From: Brevundimonas sp. A19_0
GTDB taxonomy: Bacteria > Pseudomonadota > Alphaproteobacteria > Caulobacterales > Caulobacteraceae
Assembly: GCF_017744255.1 (NCBI RefSeq)
Contig: NZ_JAGHQP010000015.1
Location: forward strand, 1-55,093
Length of the DNA stretch: 55,093 bases
Direction: 5' to 3'
Shown in pieces: positions 8,434 to 15,810 of the stretch (position 1 is its first letter; each line of letters opens with the position of its first letter). The notes under the pieces were generated by a model. It was not told where the DNA came from. It searched no databases and saw nothing but the letters and a program-made list of their open reading frames with translations. Both the position numbers and the translations under genes were made by a program.

Positions 8434-9644
8434 TGACCTGCCCCGCCCTGTCCACCGGCGACGCCTTCCTGTCCTCCCTGCTGCGTCACATCGATTGTCA
8501 GGGACAGACGGTCGGCGCCGTGGGGTACCAGCTGCTGGCCGCGCCCGGCGCGCCCCTCACACTTTTCCTGACGGCCCTCCTGACCCTCTTCGTGGCCTTC
8601 TTCGGTCTCAGGTTGATGATGGGGGAAACCCCCACGCTTCGGAGCGGCGTCATCGCCGTCGCAAAGATCGGGGTCGCCCTGGCAATCGCGACCAGCTGGC
8701 CGGCCTATCGCACCGTCGTCTACGATGTCGTGGTTCACGGCCCTGCCCAACTGAGCACGGGACTGACAGGTGGCACCGGCCTTCCCGTTGCGGGCGAGGC
8801 CCTGACCCGGAGGCTGCAGGCGATGGATGGATCGATCGGGCGCCTCATCAATGTCGGCAGCGGTCGCAGCGACGTTACGGCGACGACTCCCCCCGAAGAC
8901 ATGCGCCCCGGCGAAGCCGCCCGACGCGCCCCCATTGATGACGATCCCGCCCTGGGCGCAGCAAGGGTGGTCTTCCTGTCGAGCACGATCGCGGCCTATG
9001 GCGTGGTCAGTCTGACGACGGGCGTATTGCTCGCGCTGGCTCCGCTGTTTGCCGGCCTGATCCTGTTTGACCTTTCCCGAGGTCTCGTACTCGGCTGGGC
9101 CAGAGCCCTGGTATTCGCCATGCTGGCGTCGGTGACCATGACCGTCCTGCTGGGCGTTCAGCTGACCCTGCTTGAACCCTGGCTTGAGCGCGTGCTCGCC
9201 CTGCGCAGCGAACGGATCGTAACGGCGGCAGCGCCCGTCGAGCTCCTGATCGTATGCCTTGGGTTCGCGCTGGCTCTCGCGGGATCATTCGCGGTCCTGC
9301 TTCGTCTGGTGTTCACCTCGACGGCATCTTTTACCAGCTGGATATCCGCCGGAGCGAGCGGCCTCCCCCAGCACGTCCATGCCTTTGCCGCCGGCCCCAC
9401 CCAGAGCTTTCCCGAGCGCCCGGCGCCCCGGGCGCATGCTCTGGCCGACGCCCTTGCCGCTTCGGTCAGGCGCGAGAGGACCGTGACCACCTCGGGCTCC
9501 GGCGCCACCGCGCGCCCCTCCCTCCGAACGACGCCCATGTCTCCGACCCTCGATGACTTCGCCATTCCGGCTTCTGCGCAGACCCTGCGCCGGACCCGGC
9601 CGAGGAAATCGCTCGGGGCAGCCTTGCGAGACCGCCGCTCATGA
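8430..9644 (+). CDS. virB6: VirB6/TrbL-like polytopic channel protein
   Basis: A 404-residue product starting at ATG 8430 inside the virB4 stop. Several transmembrane helices are visible: one near residues 45-70 (LTLFLTALLTLFVAFFGLRLMMG), one near 75-95, and a cluster from about 180 to 300. A large polar loop lies around residues 105-175. The TrbL/VirB6 family is defined by this architecture of five or more helices with a periplasmic loop, and by its position between virB4 and virB8. The C-terminal tail of about 100 residues is polar, Pro/Arg/Thr-rich and probably cytoplasmic. VirB6 forms part of the inner-membrane pore. Sequence motifs are weak in this family, so the call rests mainly on topology and gene order. 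Confidence 0.85.
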   Translation: MMTCPALSTGDAFLSSLLRHIDCQGQTVGAVGYQLLAAPGAPLTLFLTALLTLFVAFFGLRLMMGETPTLRSGVIAVAKIGVALAIATSWPAYRTVVYDVVVHGPAQLSTGLTGGTGLPVAGEALTRRLQAMDGSIGRLINVGSGRSDVTATTPPEDMRPGEAARRAPIDDDPALGAARVVFLSSTIAAYGVVSLTTGVLLALAPLFAGLILFDLSRGLVLGWARALVFAMLASVTMTVLLGVQLTLLEPWLERVLALRSERIVTAAAPVELLIVCLGFALALAGSFAVLLRLVFTSTASFTSWISAGASGLPQHVHAFAAGPTQSFPERPAPRAHALADALAASVRRERTVTTSGSGATARPSLRTTPMSPTLDDFAIPASAQTLRRTRPRKSLGAALRDRRS

Positions 9645-10414
9645 AAAAGACCCGCCGCGAAGCCCTTGATGCTTACTATCGCGAGGCCGGGAGCTGGGCC
9701 GCCGACAAGATCGGCTCGCTTCAGAAGTCGCGTCAGGTCGCCTGGATCATTGCGGCAATAGCCGTCGTGGTTGCCCTGGCTGAAGCTGTCGCCCTCATGA
9801 CGCTCACGCCCCTGAAGACTGTGGTGCCCTATACATTGATGGTGGATCGCACCACCGGCTATGTGCAGGCGCTCAAGCCTCTGGATCCCGAGTTGTTGAC
9901 GCCTGACCAGGCCCTGGTCGAGTCCATGCTCGTGCAATATGTGATCGCCCGCGAGAGCTTCGACATGGCGACCCTCCAGCACGACTATCAGAGGGTGGGC
10001 CTGTGGTCGGCCGACACGGCACGAAGCGACTATCTCAACCTGATGCGCGCGTCCAATCCGGACAGTCCGCTGTCACGCTATCCCCGGACCTCTGTCGTCG
10101 AGACCCGGATCAAGAGTGTGTCGCGTCTGACCGCTCAATCTGCCCTCGTGCGCTTCGACACTTTGAGACGGGACGAAGGTGGACGCTACCAATTGCCCCG
10201 ATCCTGGGTCGCAATCGTGGAATACCGGTTCTCCGGCGAGCCCATGTCCGCAGAAGACCGCTTCCTGAATCCCCTCGGCTTCCAGGTCTACGGCTACCGG
10301 CGCGACGCCGAAATCGCCCCGGTGCCGGACGACCTGGTTTCGACCTCGCCCTACAGCGATCCGGGCGAGCCATCCTACCTTCCGCCCGAGCTCGAGGGGG
10401 AGGAAGCACCATGA
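9641..10414 (+). CDS. virB8: VirB8 inner-membrane assembly protein
   Basis: A 257-residue product whose start overlaps the virB6 stop as ATGA. A short basic cytoplasmic tail precedes one transmembrane helix (about residues 33-55, VAWIIAAIAVVVALAEAVALM). The periplasmic NTF2-like domain follows, with PYTLMVDRTTGYVQ and the ESxLVQYVIARESFD segment typical of VirB8, and ending in an EYRFSGEPMSAEDRFLNPLGFQV segment with the Asn-Pro-Leu-Gly-Phe pattern shared by the family. VirB8 nucleates the inner-membrane complex and contacts VirB9 and VirB10, which are encoded next. Confidence 0.92.
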   Translation: MKKTRREALDAYYREAGSWAADKIGSLQKSRQVAWIIAAIAVVVALAEAVALMTLTPLKTVVPYTLMVDRTTGYVQALKPLDPELLTPDQALVESMLVQYVIARESFDMATLQHDYQRVGLWSADTARSDYLNLMRASNPDSPLSRYPRTSVVETRIKSVSRLTAQSALVRFDTLRRDEGGRYQLPRSWVAIVEYRFSGEPMSAEDRFLNPLGFQVYGYRRDAEIAPVPDDLVSTSPYSDPGEPSYLPPELEGEEAP

Positions 10415-11115
10415 AAGCCCTCGCCCTCGCTTCGGCATTCCTGACCTTGTGGGTGGCGCTACCGGCGTTTGCCCAGGTATCGGCGCAAGAGATCCGCCCC
10501 GACCCGCGCATCCAGACCCTGCCTTATGATGCGAACCAGGTTGTGCGACTGCGGGTGGCGCCCGGCTATCAGCTCGCGATCATCTTCCGTGCCTCCGAGC
10601 GGGTCGAAAATGTCGGCATCGGCGACAGCGATGGCTGGCAGGTGACCCTCAATGGACGGGAGGATGCGCTGTTCATAAAGCCCACGCGATCCGGCGACGT
10701 CACCAACATGACCGTGATCACCGATGCCCGGGTCTATAATTTCGAACTTTCGTCCGTGCGGGTCGCTGGCGCCGACACCCCCTTTACCGTCAGATTTACC
10801 TACCCGGACGACGGGCCGGGCACGGGACCAGACGGCGACACCGCCCTGTCCCTCGGACAATACAGGATACGGGGAGCCCGGGCCGCCCGCCCTGTCTCGA
10901 TCAGCGATGACGGTGTGACCACCTGGATCGAGTGGCATGAGGACCGACCGATCCCGGCCGTGTTCGGAAGCGATTACGGCGGGCAGGAACACCTGATCGA
11001 AGGTCAGGTGCGAAACGGCCTCTATGTCATCGAGGGGGTATACCGCACCCTGACGTTCCGCCTCGACCGACAGACGGCCAGTGCCACCCGGAGCAGTACA
11101 AGGCCTCCGCAATGA
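10411..11115 (+). CDS. virB9: VirB9/TrbG outer-membrane core-complex protein
   Basis: A 234-residue protein starting at ATG 10411, overlapping the virB8 stop by four bases. A longer frame reaching back to 10003 is only virB8 in another phase. A Sec signal peptide ends at residue 21 (LPAFA). The mature protein starts with the conserved DPRIQTLPYDANQVVRL segment of VirB9. The central FIKPTRSGDVTNMTVITDAR and the C-terminal segment DDGVTTWIEWHED are also characteristic. VirB9 builds the periplasmic and outer-membrane ring with VirB10 and VirB7. No small virB7 lipoprotein gene is seen beside it, so the ring must do without it or use one encoded elsewhere. Confidence 0.93.
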   Translation: MKALALASAFLTLWVALPAFAQVSAQEIRPDPRIQTLPYDANQVVRLRVAPGYQLAIIFRASERVENVGIGDSDGWQVTLNGREDALFIKPTRSGDVTNMTVITDARVYNFELSSVRVAGADTPFTVRFTYPDDGPGTGPDGDTALSLGQYRIRGARAARPVSISDDGVTTWIEWHEDRPIPAVFGSDYGGQEHLIEGQVRNGLYVIEGVYRTLTFRLDRQTASATRSSTRPPQ

Positions 11116-12191
11116 CTCACCACGCCCCCCACCCCGGCGCAGATGAAGATATCCGGCCTGTGGTCGGAAGGGGTCGGCGCCAGTTGCCCTTCTGGCTCCT
11201 CGCGGGAATGGTCGTGGTGTCCGGGATTGTCCTGTTCCTCGTGCTGGACGGCCAAAGGCGGGACGCTGCCGTGCCCTCCACCCAGGTCAGATCCATAGAC
11301 CAGACAGCGATGGCTGCGGAGTTGCCCCCGCTCTATCTGCCTCCGCCCGTTCCGCCGCCACCGCCACCACCCGATATGGTCACGCCCGCAGATGCGCCTG
11401 CGCCCTATGTGCCTGTTGCACCCCAGGCCCAGGCATCGGCACTGCCCGTGCCGCCTCCGCTGCCCAACTACCCGACGCCGGCCATCGCGGCCTCCCCGTC
11501 GGCAACAGCTACGGCGACCGGCCCCCGCAGTTCCGACGGGCCCACACTGATCATCGACACAACGGAGCAGGCGAGCCAGAGTTCGGGCGGGGGCGAGACC
11601 ACCGCGCCATCACCGGGGCCGCGAACCACACGCCTGCGCCGGCCTTCCACGACCATTCCCCAGGGCGCTCTCATTCCCGCTGTTCTTGAGACGGCGCTGG
11701 ATTCGACCCAGCCTGGTCAGGTGCGGGCCATTGTATCGCGCGACATCGTCGGCTTTGACGGCACCCGGATCCTGATCCCCCGTGGATCAAGGCTTCTGGG
11801 CGAGTACCAGTCCGATATGGAGCCGGGACAGCGACGTGTGCTCGTCCAGTGGACCCGCCTTATCCGCCCGGACGGAGTGTCGATCGCCCTCGCCTCCCCG
11901 GCCACCGATCTGGAAGGTCGGGCCGGGATGGAAGGCCGGGTGGACAATCATTTCCTCTCGCGTTTCGCGTCTGCCCTCCTGCAAACGACCGTCAATGTGG
12001 GAAGCGCCTTCGCTACCCGGAGCATCGGGGGCGACACGCCGGTCGTGTTTGCCGTGACCGGCGCGCCGCCTGTACCCGCAGCGCCGGGGAGCACGAACGG
12101 CCAGCCGACCATTCGCGTTGACGCTGGTGCCCTCGTGGCTGTTCAGGTCGCGCGCGACCTTGAGCTGCCGCCCGTCGGGCCCTCGCGGTGA
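11112..12191 (+). CDS. virB10: VirB10/TrbI core-complex protein spanning the envelope
   Basis: A 359-residue product whose start overlaps the virB9 stop (ATGA). A short cytoplasmic N-terminus, one transmembrane helix (about residues 26-45) and a long proline-rich periplasmic linker (PPPVPPPPPPPDM around residues 77-90) precede the C-terminal TrbI barrel domain from about 180. The barrel contains the conserved segment from IPQGALIPAVLET through DIVGFDGTRILIPRGSRLLGEY and later RFASALLQTTVNVGS. VirB10 links inner-membrane energy use to the outer-membrane channel. It is somewhat short for the family because the linker is compact. Confidence 0.93.
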   Translation: MTHHAPHPGADEDIRPVVGRGRRQLPFWLLAGMVVVSGIVLFLVLDGQRRDAAVPSTQVRSIDQTAMAAELPPLYLPPPVPPPPPPPDMVTPADAPAPYVPVAPQAQASALPVPPPLPNYPTPAIAASPSATATATGPRSSDGPTLIIDTTEQASQSSGGGETTAPSPGPRTTRLRRPSTTIPQGALIPAVLETALDSTQPGQVRAIVSRDIVGFDGTRILIPRGSRLLGEYQSDMEPGQRRVLVQWTRLIRPDGVSIALASPATDLEGRAGMEGRVDNHFLSRFASALLQTTVNVGSAFATRSIGGDTPVVFAVTGAPPVPAAPGSTNGQPTIRVDAGALVAVQVARDLELPPVGPSR

Positions 12192-13171
12192 ACGTCGACG
12201 CGCCGCAGGGACAGATCTACCTTCAGAGCTATCTGGAGCCTCTGCAGGAGATACTCGCTCGCCCGGACGTCACGGACGTCTTTATCAACTGCCCCGGAGA
12301 GGTCTGGGCCGAGACCCTGGGCGGGCAGGTCGAACGCCATGCTGCCGCCGAGTTGAAGCCGGTCGTGCTGGCACGGCTGGCTCAACAGATCGCCGCCTAC
12401 GCCCACCAGGGGATCAGCCGGGAGCATCCCGTTTTGTCTGCCACCCTGCCAGGCGGTGAGCGCGTGCAGATCGTGGGCCCTCCGGCGACCCGGGGTGGAG
12501 TTGTGCTCGCGATCCGGAAGCATGTCTCGGCCGGCCTCAGCCTCAAGGAATACCTGGACCAGGGCGCCCATTCGGTCTCGGGTCCGGACCAGGACGGCAT
12601 GGCGGCGCTTCAGGACTTTCGTTCCAGGGGCGACCTTTTCGGACTCCTTCGCTCGGCCGTGAAGGCTCGCCGGACCATCCTGATCTCCGGTGGCACCTCC
12701 ACCGGCAAAACCACATTGCTGAACGCGCTCATTCAGGAAATCCCTCAGGAGGAGCGCCTGATCTTCATCGAGGACACCCCCGAACTCACCCTCAGCCATC
12801 CCAATGCGATCGGCCTTGTGGCGCATCGCAGCGCCCTCGGCGAAGCCCGGGTGACGACCGAAGACCTCCTGAACGCCTCCCTGCGCATGCGACCGGACCG
12901 GATCATCCTGGGCGAGCTCCGTGGGCCAGAGGCCTACACCTTCCTTCGTTCAATCAACACGGGACACCCGGGCTCTATGACGACGGTCCACGCGGACAGT
13001 CCCGACCGGGCGATAGAGCAGATCGCCCTCCTTGTCCTGCAGGGCGGCACGACGCTCCGGCGTGACGACATCGCGCACTATATTCGCTCCACCATCGACG
13101 TCTTCGTCCAACTGACCCGGAAGGCCGGTCAGCGCGCGATTTCCGAAGTCGCCTTGAGGGAGGGCACTTGA
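12188..13171 (+). CDS. virB11: VirB11 hexameric secretion ATPase
   Basis: A 327-residue product with a GTG start overlapping the virB10 stop (GTGA). The RecA-type ATPase domain has Walker A GGTSTGKTT (about residues 168-176), the Asp box FIEDTPEL, Walker B RIILGELRGPEAY, and a His box (TGHPGSMTTVHADSP) typical of VirB11/PilT traffic ATPases. VirB11 works with VirB4 on the cytoplasmic side. It ends the operon: a frame continuing from TTG 13168 has no family resemblance, and a strong terminator follows 120 bases downstream. No virD4 coupling ATPase follows. Confidence 0.94.
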   Translation: MNVDAPQGQIYLQSYLEPLQEILARPDVTDVFINCPGEVWAETLGGQVERHAAAELKPVVLARLAQQIAAYAHQGISREHPVLSATLPGGERVQIVGPPATRGGVVLAIRKHVSAGLSLKEYLDQGAHSVSGPDQDGMAALQDFRSRGDLFGLLRSAVKARRTILISGGTSTGKTTLLNALIQEIPQEERLIFIEDTPELTLSHPNAIGLVAHRSALGEARVTTEDLLNASLRMRPDRIILGELRGPEAYTFLRSINTGHPGSMTTVHADSPDRAIEQIALLVLQGGTTLRRDDIAHYIRSTIDVFVQLTRKAGQRAISEVALREGT

Positions 13172-13292
13172 GGGGGCTCGACGCCGACGCCCGTTGGTGG
13201 GCCGCAGATTCTGTCGGAACAGGCCCGGCCGGTCCTCTCCTGCGTCCCTCTTCTGTCTGGCGGCACACAAGGCTCGAGCAGAGACAAAACGA

Positions 13293-13325
13293 CCGCCCCG
13301 GCGTCATACCGGGGCGGCCTTTTCG
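13293..13325. terminator. Bidirectional intrinsic terminator between virB11 and the TonB receptor gene
   Basis: The inverted repeat CCGCCCCGG (13293-13301) / CCGGGGCGG (13309-13317) has a seven-base loop and is followed by CCTTTTCG on the plus strand. On the minus strand the same stem is followed by TCGTTTTGTC. It lies between the convergent ends of virB11 (13171) and the minus-strand receptor gene (13344), so it can serve both. Confidence 0.85.
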
Positions 13326-13343
13326 TCGGTCAATTGACGCGCC

Positions 13344-15563
13344 CTATTGCGGGATGCTGGGGGCGCCGAAGTCGAAAGCGGGTTCCTGACGGCGCGGGCT
13401 ACTGCCGAAGGAATAGGTCAGGCCGATGTACCAGGTCGGCTTCATGAACTTGACCCGGCTGCGGTCCTGGAAGTCCGGCGTTTCGGTGAAGGCGTCGATC
13501 TCGGCCGTGTCCAGGATGTTGGTGCCCGTCAGCACCATGCTGAAGGTGTCCGTGAACTTGTGGCGATAGCCGATGTTCAGCATGCCGAACGCGCTGCGCT
13601 CGCTCTGCGCCTGGATTTGCTCACCGACATAGAAGCCGTTCAGCTGGAAGAAGTCGGTCTCGGTCGGCTGCCAGTTGATCGAGGCGCGCGCCGTGCCGCT
13701 GGTGCCGCTGCGGTCGATGCCGCCGGCGATGCCCGGGACATAGATGTCGTTGCGGAACACGGTGCCCGAGGCGTTGTAGGTGACCTTGCTGCCCAGTTTT
13801 CCGTTGACGATGAACTCGACGCCGGTGCGCTGGCTCTCGCCCAGGTTCTCGCGGGTGGTCAGCACCACGCCGCCGCCGATGTCCTGCGAGACGTCGGTCA
13901 CACCGCCGCTGCTATCCCGGTAGAAGGCAGTGACGGCGTAGAAGGTCTGGCCCTTGCGCATCTGCCAGCCCAGCTCGAAGGAGTCGGTGATTTCGGGATC
14001 GAGATCGGGATTGCCGCGACGCAGGTTCTGGGGGTCGACGTAGATCGTGTAGGGGTTCAGGTCCTGCGGCGACGGGCGGCTGATCCGGCGGCTGTAACCC
14101 CCGCGCAGACGCTGGCTGTCGGTCAGCTGGTAGCCGAAGTTCAGGGTCGGATAGGCCTTCAGATAGTCGCGCTCGACCGTGATCGAATCCGTGATCTGGT
14201 CGAGGGTGAAATCGACCTGTTCGATACGCAGGCCGGCCTGCACGTCCAGATCGCCGAAGGGGCGCTCGTAGGTCGCGTACACGGCGTGGATCCACTCTTC
14301 GTAATCGAACTGGTTGGTCAGGGCCGCGACCGGCGCAAGGCTGGCCTCATCGGCGCCGCGTGCACCGAAAGAATCGAACGAGTCCTGGCCCAGGTCGCCC
14401 TCGTAGCCGATCTTGAGCAGGCGGCGCTCGCCCATGGGCCGCGTGTAGTCGAGCTTGAAGCCATAGGCGTCACGCTGCTGCTCGTTATCGGTCCGCTGCA
14501 GGAAGTCGGGTTCGCCGCCCACCTGGGTCGTCGAGATCAGGTCGAGATCACGCTCGGACTCGCTGGAGTCGATCTCGAAATCCGCGGCCAGCTCGTGCTG
14601 GTCGCCTTCGAACTTGCGACGCCATGACAGGCGACCGCCGACATTGTTGTTCGAGAAGCCGCCGGTCTGCAGGCGCTGGTAGCGGTCGCTGACCGTGCCG
14701 TTGCCGTCGGCGCGTTCGAACGTCTGGATGTTGTCGTTCTCGACGTCGATCGCCCGATAGCTGAGCTCGCCGCTGATCCGGTCGCGTTCATTCAGATCAT
14801 AGTCGGCGCCCAGACGCGCATTGCCGAAGGTGTTGGTGTTCTCGCCGTTCGAGAGGCTCTCTTCGGTGATGGTCGTCGCCGGGGTCGCGCCGGGGCGCAG
14901 ACGCACGGACTCGCTCTCGAAGTCGCTGACGTTGTGGCGCAGGCCGATGTCCCCCGACAGGGTCAGGCCGTTGTTGGTGCGGCTGCCGCTCAGCGACAGA
15001 TTGCCTCGCTCGCCACCGTCCCACGAAGCACGCACGCCAAGCGAGGTGACCGAAGGCCGGGTGCTTTTGGTCACCAGATTGATCACACCGCCGCTACCCT
15101 CGGGGCTGAAGGCGGCCGACGGGTTGGTGATCACCTCGACGCGTTCGATCTGGCTGCCGGACATGGCCTGCAAAACATCGGCGCGCGAGGCGCCCTGCAG
15201 CATGGCCGAAGGACGGCCATCGACCAGAATGGTGACATTGCCGTCGCCGCGCAGGCTGACATTGCCCTGAAGGTCAACCTCGACGCCGGGCACGTTGCGC
15301 AGCACGTCGGCGACCGAGCCGGTCTGGGCCTGCACGTCATTGGTGACGTTGTAGATCATCCGGTCGGCGGCGGTGACGATGTCGGGGCGCGCCGCGCGCA
15401 CGACGACTTCATCAACCTGGGTCGAGTCCTCGTCCGCCTCGTCCTCTTCGGCGGTCGCCGGCGGGTCCTGATCGGCATCCTGGGCCAGCGCGGGCGTGAC
15501 CGACAGACACAGGGTGCCGCCGAAAATCAGGGCGGTCGCCATCAGCAACTTGCGGTTCGACAT
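13344..15563 (-). CDS. TonB-dependent outer-membrane receptor (OMP_b-brl_3-type barrel)
   Basis: A 739-residue protein from ATG at 15563. The frame is open further upstream, but a signal peptide (MSNRKLLMATALIF, ending TPALAQ at about 27) fixes this start. A Glu/Asp-rich spacer is followed by the TonB-box-like VDEVVVRAARP and the plug domain (about residues 60-170), with VADVLRNVPGVEVD and VTILVDGRPSAML. The rest is a 22-stranded barrel ending in aromatic-rich strands. The plug style matches the family often annotated as outer-membrane beta-barrel receptors of unknown or carbohydrate/peptide substrate rather than classical siderophore receptors. Residues after the last barrel strand (SSPRRQEPAFDFG) form a short periplasmic tail. 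Substrate unknown. Confidence 0.85.
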   Translation of the reverse strand: MSNRKLLMATALIFGGTLCLSVTPALAQDADQDPPATAEEDEADEDSTQVDEVVVRAARPDIVTAADRMIYNVTNDVQAQTGSVADVLRNVPGVEVDLQGNVSLRGDGNVTILVDGRPSAMLQGASRADVLQAMSGSQIERVEVITNPSAAFSPEGSGGVINLVTKSTRPSVTSLGVRASWDGGERGNLSLSGSRTNNGLTLSGDIGLRHNVSDFESESVRLRPGATPATTITEESLSNGENTNTFGNARLGADYDLNERDRISGELSYRAIDVENDNIQTFERADGNGTVSDRYQRLQTGGFSNNNVGGRLSWRRKFEGDQHELAADFEIDSSESERDLDLISTTQVGGEPDFLQRTDNEQQRDAYGFKLDYTRPMGERRLLKIGYEGDLGQDSFDSFGARGADEASLAPVAALTNQFDYEEWIHAVYATYERPFGDLDVQAGLRIEQVDFTLDQITDSITVERDYLKAYPTLNFGYQLTDSQRLRGGYSRRISRPSPQDLNPYTIYVDPQNLRRGNPDLDPEITDSFELGWQMRKGQTFYAVTAFYRDSSGGVTDVSQDIGGGVVLTTRENLGESQRTGVEFIVNGKLGSKVTYNASGTVFRNDIYVPGIAGGIDRSGTSGTARASINWQPTETDFFQLNGFYVGEQIQAQSERSAFGMLNIGYRHKFTDTFSMVLTGTNILDTAEIDAFTETPDFQDRSRVKFMKPTWYIGLTYSFGSSPRRQEPAFDFGAPSIPQ

Positions 15564-15776
15564 GGTGGAGCCTGTCCGAGAGAGAAAATTGATGCCGTTC
15601 AATGCAGTTCTGACGAGCGTCAGGCGCCGGACGGCTTTGCCCGCGACTAGCACGCCCGCCCGCCCCCGCAAGTTACATCTTGGACATGCGCGAGGCCCTG
15701 TTGTGGCAGCCGCGCCCCAACGGTCCGGATGCGACCAGATGTCCGCCCTCTTGCGCACCCCGGGGGGGCTCTGTAT

Positions 15777-15797
15777 TGCGACGCATTCTTATTTGCA
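15777..15797 (+). promoter_or_regulatory. Candidate Fur-type operator upstream of the siderophore receptor gene
   Basis: This 21-base element starts TGCGACGC and ends ATTTGCA, with ATTC in the middle. It resembles proteobacterial iron boxes of the form TGC-AAT-ATT-TCATTTGCA. Symmetry is partial: the outer TGC/GCA arms and a few inner positions match. It ends three bases before the GGAG ribosome site (15800-15803) of the receptor gene, so a bound repressor would block initiation. Iron control fits a siderophore receptor but is inference. Confidence 0.45.
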
Positions 15798-15810
15798 CTG
15801 GAGTAATGTC

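Noticed and set aside
13168..13389. A 73-codon frame from TTG overlapping the virB11 stop.
   Set aside because: It runs across the terminator hairpin into the convergent receptor gene, has no ribosome site and resembles nothing in the T4SS.
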